A stretch of 64,000 nucleotides of DNA. Source: a virus. The notes beneath the pieces were generated by a model. That model searched no databases, was not told where the DNA came from, and worked only from the letters and a program-made list of their open reading frames with translations. Of the stretch, positions 1-7,608 are shown in pieces. Every line of letters starts with the position of its first letter. Position 1 is the stretch's first letter. The stretch is taken from the IMG/VR virus record IMGVR_UViG_3300044617_000226, positions 1 to 64,000 of that record; one strand, 5' to 3'. Position numbers and translations under genes: made by a program.

Positions 1-645
1 CTCTCCGGCTCCATTAACATTAAGCACACCTCCGCGCATTGCTGTAAGCATGAACTTCGCAATAACTCTATCTTCAACATCAAGTGGCCCGTATACAGCA
101 CTAGGGCGAATGATAGTATGCTTAAAACAATCTCGGCGCGAGTAATCTTTAACAAGCCATTCTCCTGCAAGTTTCATGATGCCATATTGTCCTTGTGGAC
201 GACAGATTGCATCTTCCGTCACATCGTCAGTAAAGTCTCCATAGACCATGCTACTGCTGATGTATATAAATTTTTTAACACAGCCAATTCTGCTCTCTTC
301 AAGTAGATTGAGCAATCCTTCGCTCATCACTTTAGCACCGTAAGGTGGATTGCTGTTGACTACTTTCTGTCGTGGGAAACTTGCCATATGTATTACGATA
401 TCAGGCTGAAATCTTTTAAAGACGGTGTGCATCATAAATCGTTCGCTGATATCCCACTTGACATTTTCTACAATGCCAACTTTTCTCTTACGCTGTTCCA
501 TGAGATAATCGATCTCATCTTGAGGTATGATGCCATAATTAGTTTCAGTATCAACGACCATGACACGATGTTTCAAGTCTTTTAATTTTCTAACTACATT
601 GTGGCCTATAAGACCATAGCCACCGGTCACTAATATGTCACTCAT
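1..645 (-). CDS. NAD-dependent epimerase/dehydratase (partial, runs off left edge)
   Basis: The reading frame starts at ATG 645 and stays open for 215 codons to base 1, so the 3' end lies outside the window. The product is an extended short-chain dehydrogenase of the nucleotide-sugar epimerase/dehydratase type. Residues 7-13 (TGGYGLIG, a GxxGxxG motif) form the NAD(P)-binding Rossmann loop. An SSS(M)VYG segment and a YGIMK (YxxxK) motif supply the catalytic Ser/Tyr/Lys triad, and IRPSAVYGP is the usual following substrate-side motif. Such enzymes make or interconvert NDP-sugars in the cytoplasm. That fits the glycosyltransferases elsewhere in the window, but the exact substrate cannot be read from sequence. 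The start overlaps the stop of the upstream 79-aa gene by 8 nt (ATGAGTGA), so translation is probably coupled. Confidence 0.9.
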   Translation of the reverse strand, partial: MSDILVTGGYGLIGHNVVRKLKDLKHRVMVVDTETNYGIIPQDEIDYLMEQRKRKVGIVENVKWDISERFMMHTVFKRFQPDIVIHMASFPRQKVVNSNPPYGAKVMSEGLLNLLEESRIGCVKKFIYISSSMVYGDFTDDVTEDAICRPQGQYGIMKLAGEWLVKDYSRRDCFKHTIIRPSAVYGPLDVEDRVIAKFMLTAMRGGVLNVNGAGE

Positions 646-877
646 ACTTTAACTTCCAATATGTTAAATCTTGTCCATCTAGCCATGCATGTATCGTATA
701 CACATATCCATAAGTACTAGGATCGATATGTCTTTTCCACATAGGCTTTTCAACGCTACGATCCATGATCCACTTACCTTCATCTGATTGTTGCCACTTC
801 CAGATGGGTTCAGCGACAAAAAGATCAGGGTCTTCTACATCACCCATTTTTATTTGATGTACTATTACTTCTTGCAT
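638..877 (-). CDS. Hypothetical protein, 79 aa
   Basis: This is a small acidic/aromatic protein that I do not recognise. It has eight tryptophans or tyrosines in its second half (for example WKWQQSDEGKW) and no membrane segment or signal peptide. The ATG lies 1 nt after the thyA stop codon, and the gene overlaps the following epimerase gene by 8 nt. It is therefore firmly inside a thyA-epimerase operon. Length, packing and absence of stops support a real gene. Function is unknown. Confidence 0.75.
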   Translation of the reverse strand: MQEVIVHQIKMGDVEDPDLFVAEPIWKWQQSDEGKWIMDRSVEKPMWKRHIDPSTYGYVYTIHAWLDGQDLTYWKLKYE

Positions 878-878
878 A

Positions 879-1727
879 TTATACTGCCATCACAGCCTTG
901 ATACTATCATGACTCTGATAGTTTTGCAACTTGATGTCATCCATAGTGAAACTGTTGATATCTTTCACAGCAGGATTCAAATACAATGTAGGTAAAGGAT
1001 ATTCTTCACGGCTCAATTGTACATTGACCTGCTCTACATGATCTTTATAGATATGGGTATCGCCCGTTGATATTATTAATTCGCCAACCTTAAGATCACA
1101 TACTTGTGCTAACATGTGTGTCAATAATGCATAACTCGCTATGTTGAATGGCAAGCCCAAGAACACATCTACGCTACGCTGATACATATGGCAACTTAGC
1201 CTGTTGTCCTTGCTCACATAATATTGACTCATCACATGACAGGGAGGTAATGCCATGTCTTTTAGTTCGCCCACATTCCATGCGCTTATGATATGACGGC
1301 GACTGTTAGGATCATTCTTCAATGAATCAACTAGATTAGATACTTGATCAATCAGGCTACCCCATCTAGGACCTTCCCATTTGCGCCACTGCACTCCATA
1401 TACAGGACCTAAATCACCTTCAAACTTTGCTTTAGACTTCCAATAGGGTGCTAACGCATTTGGTGTCCATATGGTTACTTTACCTTCTTTCGACCCATGC
1501 GTAATCTCCGCCAGTCTACGCTCATCGTTACTACCTTCAAGAAACCAAAGTAACTCACCAACGCAAGCCTTCCAAGCCAACTTCTTTGTAGTGATTGCTG
1601 GAAAACCGGAATCAAGATCAAAACGAAGCTGGCGACCAAAAACACTAATAGTGCCCACGCCAGTTCGATCATCTCTTGACTCTCCATATGCTAAAATGTC
1701 TTTCAATAAATCGTGATACTGTTTCAT
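879..1727 (-). CDS. thyA: Thymidylate synthase (ThyA type)
   Basis: Converts dUMP and methylene-tetrahydrofolate to dTMP and dihydrofolate, supplying thymidylate for phage DNA synthesis. At 282 aa it has the normal ThyA length. Visible signatures are R21 in DRTGVG (phosphate binding), the RRHIISAWN segment at 143-151, the nucleophile Cys163 in LPPCHV, and GLPFNIASYALL, which contains the dUMP-binding Asn. The carboxyl end is KAVMAV where most family members have KAPMAV or KAPIAV. The terminal Val that closes the active site is kept, so the enzyme should be active. It overlaps the upstream 99-aa gene by 4 nt (ATGA) and is followed after 1 nt by a 79-aa gene. FlavoThyX is ruled out by the Cys-based motif. 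Confidence 0.97.
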   Translation of the reverse strand: MKQYHDLLKDILAYGESRDDRTGVGTISVFGRQLRFDLDSGFPAITTKKLAWKACVGELLWFLEGSNDERRLAEITHGSKEGKVTIWTPNALAPYWKSKAKFEGDLGPVYGVQWRKWEGPRWGSLIDQVSNLVDSLKNDPNSRRHIISAWNVGELKDMALPPCHVMSQYYVSKDNRLSCHMYQRSVDVFLGLPFNIASYALLTHMLAQVCDLKVGELIISTGDTHIYKDHVEQVNVQLSREEYPLPTLYLNPAVKDINSFTMDDIKLQNYQSHDSIKAVMAV

Positions 1728-2023
1728 TTGAATTTTCTTAGCAACTTGTCGGTTTCTGGTTGTACGGTTTCTGCTATACTTTCAATATTCAAAACGAATT
1801 CCACTCCCGTAATAAAATCATCGTATTCCGCTAATTTGCGGCTAACAGCCTCTTCTATCTGATGAGGCTCTAATCCTTGACTAAGGAAACGCTTAATATT
1901 GATTGTCTGCTGTCTTTTCCCGGAGAGTTTAATCACAAGTTTTGATATAAACTCTACGGGAATCTTTTGCTTGTCAACATCATCAATAATATGCTCCCAC
2001 TGTTTGATAAAGTCCGGGGACAT
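1724..2023 (-). CDS. Hypothetical protein, 99 aa
   Basis: Not recognised. The sequence looks all-helical with many charged residues (PHQIEEAVSRKLAEYDDF) and has no membrane segment, so it is probably a small cytoplasmic protein. Its stop overlaps the thyA start by 4 nt (ATGA), which indicates translational coupling to thymidylate synthesis, though a functional link is not shown. The gene is preceded by a 13-nt gap after the 227-aa gene. Confidence 0.75.
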   Translation of the reverse strand: MSPDFIKQWEHIIDDVDKQKIPVEFISKLVIKLSGKRQQTINIKRFLSQGLEPHQIEEAVSRKLAEYDDFITGVEFVLNIESIAETVQPETDKLLRKFK

Positions 2024-2036
2024 GATTTAGATGATC

Positions 2037-2720
2037 TTATGCAGTTGTTTTCGTTTTTACTTTTCTGGCTTTAGGTGCCGCGGCTTTGACAACTTTTTCA
2101 GGTTTAGCCTTTACTGGATCAAGAGTATTTGCTTCCTTCATCAAACGCTGTGCTTCAGCCATCAAACCTTTTGCTTCACGATCCATGCGCTCAGCCTGTT
2201 GACGCAAGTTAGCGGCAATACCATTATCATCAAGTGCCGCATTTAGCTCCGCATCTGAACCAGCCGGAGCAGGTCGCTGATTGCCGCGCAAACGTCTAGC
2301 AACTTGTAATGGATCTTGCATTCCCATGCTCTGATCCATCTCAGTCAATTTCCTGACTGCTTCTTCGCCTTGCTTCATTTCGTCAAGGATCTTGTTGAGT
2401 TCATCAAGTTTGATCTGTACATTTGGTTGAGGTGTCATGACAACAAGTTCAGTACGAATCTTCTTGAGCATACCTTCACCGTGTAACTTTTGAAGAATGA
2501 TTGTACCGTCTTTAGCATGAGTACGATTCAATGCTAATGCAAGGTCTTCGCTATTCTGACCAATGTCGCTTTCAATACAAGCCATAAGTGGATCATGAAT
2601 ATTCTGACCTAGTACCTCTGTATAAACAACCAATGCCATGTGTGGCTCGCCAGGTACTTCACGGAACACTACCGCTACTTTACGATCACCATGCTTTCCT
2701 ATATGTCTTAAAAACGCCAT
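2037..2720 (-). CDS. Conserved phage-type protein of unknown function, 227 aa
   Basis: An N-terminal compact domain of roughly 110 residues (starting MAFLRHIGKHGDRKVAVVF) is followed by a helical region with predicted coiled-coil character (about 115-200, rich in Glu, Lys, Met, Ala). The tail is Lys/Ala-rich and ends KTKTTA, suggesting nucleic-acid or protein binding. I recall proteins of similar layout in other T4-like aquatic phages but cannot name a function. AGGAG lies just upstream of the ATG. A TTAAATAC element at 2743-2750 resembles a weak T4-type late promoter. There is no signal peptide or catalytic motif that I can point to. Confidence 0.8.
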   Translation of the reverse strand: MAFLRHIGKHGDRKVAVVFREVPGEPHMALVVYTEVLGQNIHDPLMACIESDIGQNSEDLALALNRTHAKDGTIILQKLHGEGMLKKIRTELVVMTPQPNVQIKLDELNKILDEMKQGEEAVRKLTEMDQSMGMQDPLQVARRLRGNQRPAPAGSDAELNAALDDNGIAANLRQQAERMDREAKGLMAEAQRLMKEANTLDPVKAKPEKVVKAAAPKARKVKTKTTA

Positions 2721-2775
2721 ATGTATTCTCCTAATTTGTGAAGTATTTAACTAGCAAGTTAGACTTCAAATTATT

Positions 2776-3018
2776 TTAAGACCAAGTAAGTTCGTAAAGT
2801 ACGGCTTCTTGTGGATCTTCAAAATATATCATCACTACCTGTTCAAAAATAGTATTACGCTGTGCATTCAAACCAATGTAATATCTACCATGAAGTCTTT
2901 CTAATACCCAAAGTTTAGCCTCTTCATTAAGAGGAGTAGAAGTGGGTATAAAATGTTTTGGGCAAAAAGAAACTTCTCTAGCCTTATTCCAAGTATCAAT
3001 ATTGATGACTAAGTTCAT
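2776..3018 (-). CDS. Hypothetical protein, 80 aa
   Basis: Not recognised. This is a small soluble mixed alpha/beta protein ending ELTWS. Its ATG at 3018 lies inside the 3' end of the preceding 142-aa gene (23-nt overlap), typical of coupled phage genes. Two cysteines are not arranged as a metal site. The 55-nt space downstream holds the ribosome binding site and a weak late-promoter-like element of the next gene. Confidence 0.65.
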   Translation of the reverse strand: MNLVINIDTWNKAREVSFCPKHFIPTSTPLNEEAKLWVLERLHGRYYIGLNAQRNTIFEQVVMIYFEDPQEAVLYELTWS

Positions 3019-3424
3019 CTCTAGTTAACTCCAATAGCATCTTATAATGATTGTACGCATTTACTACGGCAGGATTATCGGTAGCCCTGGGTGCGATCTC
3101 AAGCCACAGTTGATCTCTGACAAGTTCAGGATGCACGAATCCTCCAACATTATTATACATTCTAGGTTGATGGATCTTACCTGCTTCCCATAACCAATGT
3201 GCAATCTCTTTTATTTTATCCAGATCATATTGACCCAAATCATAATTGGTACTGATCGTAGCGAAATGATTACCACTAGAATGATAATCTTCTACCACCT
3301 GCATCAAGCCCTGTTTATCAGTGCATTTAGTTCGTGTGATGATACACAATACATCATCGATATTGACTTCACCCGCCGCGATTGATTTGAGACAACCACC
3401 GAGACTAGTACCGATCAGCATCAT
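2996..3424 (-). CDS. Hypothetical protein, 142 aa
   Basis: Not recognised. The N-terminus (MMLIGTSLGGCLKSIA) is mildly hydrophobic but continues as a soluble protein containing DVLCIITRTKC and a Trp-rich middle (IAHWLWEAGK). The residues resemble a small alpha/beta enzyme or regulator, but no catalytic motif is convincing. The start overlaps the previous stop by 4 nt (ATGA), and the 3' end overlaps the next gene by 23 nt, so it is one link of a coupled chain of small genes between the metallopeptidase and thyA. Confidence 0.7.
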   Translation of the reverse strand: MMLIGTSLGGCLKSIAAGEVNIDDVLCIITRTKCTDKQGLMQVVEDYHSSGNHFATISTNYDLGQYDLDKIKEIAHWLWEAGKIHQPRMYNNVGGFVHPELVRDQLWLEIAPRATDNPAVVNAYNHYKMLLELTRDELSHQY

Positions 3425-3792
3425 ACGATCATCTTTCTTTCTGACTTAGTGTAGTCGCTATAAATCTTAGTACCATTTTCACGAATCCATTCTACCAACG
3501 GTTGTGGACACTCCGCAAAAATAGTCTGAACCTCTTTCTTATCAAATTCGCTAGCGAAAGTATAGATTTCATAACTACGCTGGCTGTTAGCCCTAGCCCG
3601 CATAATCAATTCATTGAGTGGGATGGGATTCCTCATTGGTAGAGTCTTTTCACCCTTGAGTGTATTCCATGTCTTTTGTTTGTCATGGTTGTTGATGAGT
3701 TCTAAAGCCTCATCAACATCCCACAATGATTCAAGGCCTAGCATGTCCCAAACAGCGAGGAACCTATACTCTTTCTTTTTTCTTGAGGGCAT
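3421..3792 (-). CDS. Hypothetical protein, 123 aa
   Basis: Not recognised. The N-terminus is basic (MPSRKKKEYR) and the rest is a mostly helical soluble protein. It overlaps the upstream 85-aa gene by 29 nt and the downstream gene by 4 nt. It has no cysteine pair and no membrane segment. The operon position, downstream of the VWA/metallopeptidase gene, is the only functional hint. Confidence 0.7.
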   Translation of the reverse strand: MPSRKKKEYRFLAVWDMLGLESLWDVDEALELINNHDKQKTWNTLKGEKTLPMRNPIPLNELIMRARANSQRSYEIYTFASEFDKKEVQTIFAECPQPLVEWIRENGTKIYSDYTKSERKMIV

Positions 3793-4021
3793 ACAATACT
3801 TCCACTTTGCTTATTGCATCATTTAATGTTGGATCAGTATCTGCCATAAACACGGCTTCTTTAAGATTGATCCAACGCTTGGATATCTCTTGTTCCTTTT
3901 GGTATGCAGGATCTAGATAGTGCAGAGACCTGACGGTCTCTCCCGACTTGCGAGAGTAGACCGTCTTGCCACCATCTGGACTTTCGTAGATGGTTACCTC
4001 TTCAACGCTTTTTATGATCAT
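3764..4021 (-). CDS. Hypothetical protein, 85 aa
   Basis: I place the start at ATG 4021 (MIIKSVEEVTIYESPDGGK). A longer frame exists upstream, but its first 36 codons overlie the VWA domain of the preceding gene and read as an unnatural hydrophobic stretch. With this start the overlap with the metallopeptidase gene is 20 nt. The protein has a beta-hairpin-like N-terminus (a YESPDGGKTVYSR pattern) and a charged helical C-terminus. Function is unknown. Confidence 0.65.
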   Translation of the reverse strand: MIIKSVEEVTIYESPDGGKTVYSRKSGETVRSLHYLDPAYQKEQEISKRWINLKEAVFMADTDPTLNDAISKVEVLYALKKKERV

Positions 4022-5309
4022 CGTAGAGTGCAAAAGTACCGAACGGGGGATTCGGATTAGGATCACCGTGAATGATCCATGTCGTATCACAATAATCACT
4101 ATCACCCCAACTACCGAAGGGGTAACCATCAGTGAACACGATCAATCGATTGGGCACTCGACCTTCTTCTTTAAGATGACGGAAGATGCAAGTGAAGTCA
4201 GTACCACCACCGCCCACCAATTCATACTGATCAACACTATCGAGGTTCTCGCTAGTGAAAGTTTGCGGGTTGTAAACTTCAGTATCGAAACATGCGACAT
4301 TGATACGATAGCCGTCGAATGCACTCATCATGCCTGCAACCTCAGTCAAGAATGCACGACCTTGTTCATCGCTAATACTACCTGACAAGTCGATGAAAAC
4401 ATCAACATCGATTTCTTCGCCGGGTGTCATAGCGGGCATGATAGCATCCATATGCCAGCCCCTGCGACTAGGGCGAATGAAACTAAAGTCAGTCTTGATA
4501 GCACTGGTCAGATTAGTCTGAATCAGTTCACGCCAAGGCATGACAGGGTTAGTGACATCTTTGATAAGACGCTCGACACCTTTAGGCAAACTACCTGCCT
4601 CAGCACTACTCGCGGCATTGATGATAGCCTGCTTGATTTCTTGCTTGAGTTGTTCACGCTCTTCAGCGGTCATCGTAGGACGCTTGCCCTTACCCTTCTT
4701 GTCTCCCTCACCACCTTCTTGATCACCGTCTTCGCCGTCACCATCACCATCGAGGTGATCGTCAAGGAGTTTGTTGACAAGATCATCGAGGCTGATCTTT
4801 TCTACATTCTTCATCAGGTCATCATAGATTTCTTCGCTAGCCTTGCCGTCATACTTTGCTTCGTACAAGCAAGGTACGCTAGTGATGAACTCGCCTACTT
4901 TGTGACGCTTCAAGTCAGCATTGACCGCATAGTCATTTGCGATATTAAAAATTTGTGGGTCACGATCACCGCGACGACCAAAGTGATCATAAACAACGTG
5001 CAACACTTCATGCGCAACCAAGAATTCAACTTCTTTAGGCTTGAGCAAGGTAACGAATCTTGAATTATAGTAAAACTTCTTACCGTCAGTCGCGGCAGTA
5101 GCACACCAGTCATCAGCATTGATCAACTGAAGTCTGGTAGCGAGGTTACCGAAAAACGAATGACGCAATAGCAAACCAATGCGGGCAGTCACCAGTCGTT
5201 CACGGGCCTGCATATCAATCTTAGGGTCAGTAGGACCGATCAGATTGTCAAACTTCTTATTGCGTTTAGATTTCTTAGCACCTTTAGTGCCGGGAATTAC
5301 ATCAGACAT
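4002..5309 (-). CDS. Putative metallopeptidase with VWA-like domain (MoxR partner)
   Basis: I choose ATG 5309 because AGGAG sits 7 nt upstream. A frame-mate ATG 7 codons earlier has no ribosome binding site. The 435-aa product has a zinc-peptidase-like N-terminal domain with HEVLH (HExxH) at about residues 100-104, followed by a NIANDYAVNADL segment. After this come an acidic Gly/Asp linker (about 185-215) and a C-terminal VWA domain with the MIDAS motif DLSGS. This is the architecture of DUF2201-type putative metallopeptidases. Their partner in bacteria is a MoxR-family AAA ATPase, and such an ATPase is encoded just upstream (6066-7160). The pair probably acts as a chaperone or metal-insertion/remodelling machine, with an unknown target. 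A sigma70-like promoter lies at 5339-5367. Confidence 0.88.
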   Translation of the reverse strand: MSDVIPGTKGAKKSKRNKKFDNLIGPTDPKIDMQARERLVTARIGLLLRHSFFGNLATRLQLINADDWCATAATDGKKFYYNSRFVTLLKPKEVEFLVAHEVLHVVYDHFGRRGDRDPQIFNIANDYAVNADLKRHKVGEFITSVPCLYEAKYDGKASEEIYDDLMKNVEKISLDDLVNKLLDDHLDGDGDGEDGDQEGGEGDKKGKGKRPTMTAEEREQLKQEIKQAIINAASSAEAGSLPKGVERLIKDVTNPVMPWRELIQTNLTSAIKTDFSFIRPSRRGWHMDAIMPAMTPGEEIDVDVFIDLSGSISDEQGRAFLTEVAGMMSAFDGYRINVACFDTEVYNPQTFTSENLDSVDQYELVGGGGTDFTCIFRHLKEEGRVPNRLIVFTDGYPFGSWGDSDYCDTTWIIHGDPNPNPPFGTFALYDDHKKR

Positions 5310-5338
5310 ATGTACACTCCTATCAGTCATATGTATAT

Positions 5339-5367
5339 ATTATACAGAAATTTACGGGTAGAGTCAA
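5339..5367 (-). promoter_or_regulatory. Sigma70-like promoter of the metallopeptidase gene
   Basis: Read on the minus strand, -35 TTGACT (5362-5367) and a perfect -10 TATAAT (5339-5344) are separated by exactly 17 nt. The ATG of the gene is about 30 nt downstream. The -35 is part of a longer box, AGGCTTGACT, shared with two other promoters in this window. Confidence 0.82.
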
Positions 5368-5379
5368 GCCTGCTAAGTT

Positions 5380-5395
5380 GTTGTTTTTAAACAAC
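5380..5395 (-). repeat. Short inverted repeat upstream of promoter
   Basis: GTTGTTT and AAACAAC form a 7-bp stem with a 2-nt centre, immediately upstream of the -35 box at 5362. A similar AT-rich inverted repeat stands in the same place before the promoter at 7517-7545, so it may be an operator or an UP-like element. No T-run follows on the minus strand, so it is a poor terminator. Confidence 0.4.
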
Positions 5396-5396
5396 A

Positions 5397-5990
5397 TTAT
5401 CCTGCATCAAACCAACGCATATACAGAATGCATACATTGTTGTTTTCCTTAGGTGCATACTCATGACCCAAGTGCATATTGTGGCCAAACAATTTATTGG
5501 AAGTAGCGACTGTCCTTACTCCCATTTTCCAAAAATCAGGACCTTCAGGGGTAGGTGATACCATGAATTCGCTATTGACATCATTTTTAGTCAAAGTCAA
5601 CATAGTGAACCATAATTTCAAAGGATCCTGTATGTGGTCTATGATATTGAAATCTTTATGCCAACCATATGATTTCATATCCGGTGTAGGGCGAGGACCT
5701 ACTAAAGTTGATAAATTAAATAAAACGGGCACTTGGACACCCGACTCAATTAACTTATTTTCAATTAACTCAATTGCTAGTAATGTATCTTTTGATACCT
5801 TTGATTTTAAAATACTATTATCATGATATCGATTCGATACCACATTACCTTGAGTTTCGGTAACAGTCCCTTCTTCATCAATAAAAAGGCTAGATTTAAA
5901 ACCTAATGAGAGTGATTCTACAAGTTGGCTATGGAGGCTATCTTCTAAAAAATCAGCCTGATAAAACCATTTGTAATCTGTCTTTTTCAT
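5397..5990 (-). CDS. Putative 2-oxoglutarate/Fe(II) dioxygenase-like protein, 197 aa
   Basis: The family assignment is tentative. The 197-aa protein has an HxD motif (H111-K-D113 in YGWHKDFN) followed about 60 residues later by candidate distal histidines (H170, H173, H176 in FGHNMHLGHEYAP), then R192 in MRWF. This is the order expected for iron and 2-oxoglutarate ligands of a double-stranded beta-helix oxygenase. Phage proteins of this type are common and usually uncharacterised. The gene stands between moxR and the metallopeptidase gene, although those two are partners, so it may belong to the same functional unit. A 14-bp inverted repeat lies directly before the start. No signal peptide is present. 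Confidence 0.55.
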   Translation of the reverse strand: MKKTDYKWFYQADFLEDSLHSQLVESLSLGFKSSLFIDEEGTVTETQGNVVSNRYHDNSILKSKVSKDTLLAIELIENKLIESGVQVPVLFNLSTLVGPRPTPDMKSYGWHKDFNIIDHIQDPLKLWFTMLTLTKNDVNSEFMVSPTPEGPDFWKMGVRTVATSNKLFGHNMHLGHEYAPKENNNVCILYMRWFDAG

Positions 5991-5999
5991 AAAAGGGTA

Positions 6000-6053
6000 C
6001 CTACCCGGTAGATGCCAATGACTCTCACATTATTTAGCGATCTACCGGGTAGG
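6000..6053. repeat. 14-bp perfect inverted repeat between moxR and the next gene
   Basis: The arms 6000-6013 and 6040-6053 are perfect reverse complements (CCTACCCGGTAGAT and its complement), with a 26-nt loop. A T-run (6055-6060) follows on the plus strand and a short TTTT on the minus strand. It could be a weak bidirectional terminator, an RNA processing stem or a paired operator, since each arm holds a CTACC/GGTAG half-palindrome. Confidence 0.6.
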
Positions 6054-6065
6054 ATTTTTTACTGA

Positions 6066-7160
6066 TTAGTTACCAGCCTCGACAATGTACTTGCCGTACT
6101 TCTTGTGGAACTCGTCAAAGTTCTTCAACTGACTAGGTTCGATCGGCAACTTGAAAGTCTTGAGTGCGATCTTAGCACCCATAACAACCAACTCAGTCTC
6201 AAAGTTAGCCATCATATAGTTGAAGAAATTATCAGCCATAGTGTGGAACTTCTTGCTATCAACCTTGTTCTCAACAGCATCACGCAGTTCGTAGCACATT
6301 GAAGTGGTCAACGAATACATAGCCGAGATTTCTTTGACATTGAGTTCTTTGACCTTACCGCTAAGGATATCGCTCGGGTTCGGCATCTTGCTAGAAACCT
6401 TACGGTGAGCCATAAACTTGACTGCAAGACCTTCACCGATAGCCGAGGCTACAAGATTGAACAAGGTATCGGTATCGGTATCTTCTTCATCTTCAAGAAT
6501 CTCGCTAACGAATGTCCAACTACGCGGTGTAGCGAATGCACGGCTAGACGATTTGTTGTCGAAATCGTACAAGTCATTCTTAGCGAACGACAAGTAACCT
6601 ACAACATCAGTGTGAATGCCTGCATTCACAGCCCAAGTCTGCCATGAAGCAAAGTCGGCTCGCATTTCGATATGCAAGAAACGATTAGCGAGGGGCATCG
6701 GCATGCGATATGTCACACCTTTGTCACTCTCACGATTACCTGCGGCAACGATAACAACATTATCGGGCAACACATACTTGCCTACGCGGCGATTGAGAAC
6801 CAACTGATAACCTGCTGCCTGTACAGCAGGAGCCGCACTATTCATCTCATCGAGGAACAACACGATGATGGGATACTTGCTAGCAAGTTCAGCATCGGGC
6901 AGATCGACCGGGGGAGCCCAGTCCATTTTGCCGAGGTCTTTGCTATAGAAAGGGATACCGCGCAAGTCAGTAGGCTCCATCTGTGCCATGCGCAGATCGA
7001 TCATGAACCCACCTAGTTCATTAGTGATGTCTTGAACAACCTCACTCTTACCGATGCCGGGAGGACCCCAGAGAAACATCGGGCGCTTAGCCTTGAATGC
7101 TTTGAGGATTGCTTTGCGAGCCTGAACCGAAGTAACGGTCAAATTGTCAGAAATAGCCAT
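6066..7160 (-). CDS. MoxR-family AAA+ ATPase
   Basis: A 364-aa AAA+ ATPase of the MoxR/RavA class. Visible motifs are Walker A GPPGIGKS (32-39), Walker B LFLDEMN (D104, E105), a sensor-1-like AAGNRESD segment and an ANRF motif with the likely arginine finger. The C-terminal 120 residues are helical. MoxR ATPases act with VWA-domain proteins to remodel or activate target complexes. A VWA/HExxH protein is encoded downstream at 4002-5309, with one small gene between. AGGAG lies 8 nt before the ATG. A promoter with TTGACA and TAAGAT boxes precedes it (7194-7222), and a stem-forming repeat follows. The pairing is seen here; the function is inferred from the family. Confidence 0.92.
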   Translation of the reverse strand: MAISDNLTVTSVQARKAILKAFKAKRPMFLWGPPGIGKSEVVQDITNELGGFMIDLRMAQMEPTDLRGIPFYSKDLGKMDWAPPVDLPDAELASKYPIIVLFLDEMNSAAPAVQAAGYQLVLNRRVGKYVLPDNVVIVAAGNRESDKGVTYRMPMPLANRFLHIEMRADFASWQTWAVNAGIHTDVVGYLSFAKNDLYDFDNKSSSRAFATPRSWTFVSEILEDEEDTDTDTLFNLVASAIGEGLAVKFMAHRKVSSKMPNPSDILSGKVKELNVKEISAMYSLTTSMCYELRDAVENKVDSKKFHTMADNFFNYMMANFETELVVMGAKIALKTFKLPIEPSQLKNFDEFHKKYGKYIVEAGN

Positions 7161-7193
7161 GTGAGAGTCTCCTATAAAAAACGATATGATGCT

Positions 7194-7222
7194 ATCTTAC
7201 ATCAAACAAAAGTGAATGTCAA
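7194..7222 (-). promoter_or_regulatory. Sigma70-like promoter of the MoxR gene
   Basis: On the minus strand, -35 TTGACA (7217-7222) and -10 TAAGAT (7194-7199) are separated by 17 nt, about 34 nt before the ATG. It overlaps the last codons of the upstream 88-aa gene. It carries the same AGGCTTGAC box as the promoters at 5339 and 7517. Confidence 0.78.
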
Positions 7223-7485
7223 GCCTTGTAGTAGTCATAACTACGAATTTTGCTTTGCCGATTTGTGTGGCTTTCGTTGAATTTGATTTCATAACCCTTT
7301 TCTTTGAGGGTGGTGATCAATACAGAAAGGTCACAGTCTTCTTCAAGGAAAGCATTAGAGCCATTTTGATAACTGTAAGTAGAAATCTTATCAGCGATAC
7401 CAAGTTTGGCTAGTTTTGCTTTTGGAAAACGAGCCCAAGCATGACCTGGGTCTGCGAAAACTTTGATACTGATTACTTTAGCCAT
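7219..7485 (-). CDS. Conserved small phage-type protein, 88 aa
   Basis: A soluble 88-aa protein with an N-terminal segment VFADPGHAWARFPK followed by a KISTYSYQNGSNAFLEEDCD region. Short proteins with this pattern occur in other phages, but I know of no function. It has its own promoter (7517-7545), and its 3' end contains the -35 region of the moxR promoter. It is the first of three single-gene units that share the AGGCTTGAC promoter box. Confidence 0.75.
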   Translation of the reverse strand: MAKVISIKVFADPGHAWARFPKAKLAKLGIADKISTYSYQNGSNAFLEEDCDLSVLITTLKEKGYEIKFNESHTNRQSKIRSYDYYKA

Positions 7486-7516
7486 TTCACACTCCGTGAA
7501 TCAACGATATGTATGT

Positions 7517-7545
7517 ATTATGAACCCAATCATACCTAAAGTCAA
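7517..7545 (-). promoter_or_regulatory. Sigma70-like promoter of the 88-aa gene
   Basis: On the minus strand, -35 TTGACT (7540-7545) and -10 CATAAT (7517-7522) are separated by 17 nt, about 32 nt before the ATG at 7485. It has the shared AGGCTTGACT box, preceded by an A-rich stretch and an inverted repeat at 7553-7574. Confidence 0.7.
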
Positions 7546-7552
7546 GCCTTTG

Positions 7553-7574
7553 AGTGTTGTTTTTGTGCAACACT
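7553..7574 (-). repeat. Inverted repeat upstream of promoter
   Basis: AGTGTTG and CAACACT form a 7-bp stem around an 8-nt loop, directly upstream of the -35 at 7545. The rest of the 7486-7608 gap holds the promoter and no gene. No T-run follows on the minus strand. It is similar in placement and composition to the repeat at 5380-5395. Confidence 0.45.
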
Positions 7575-7608
7575 AGTGGCTATGTAAGTTGTTGATTTAT
7601 ATAGGATT

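Noticed and set aside
1475-1687. 70-aa minus-strand frame with a hydrophobic start
   Set aside because: It is out of frame inside thyA and has no start signal. The thyA frame has all catalytic residues.
4452-5063. 203-aa open frame on the plus strand
   Set aside because: It lies fully antisense to the metallopeptidase gene, has no ribosome binding site and no sensible composition. It is a shadow of the real frame.
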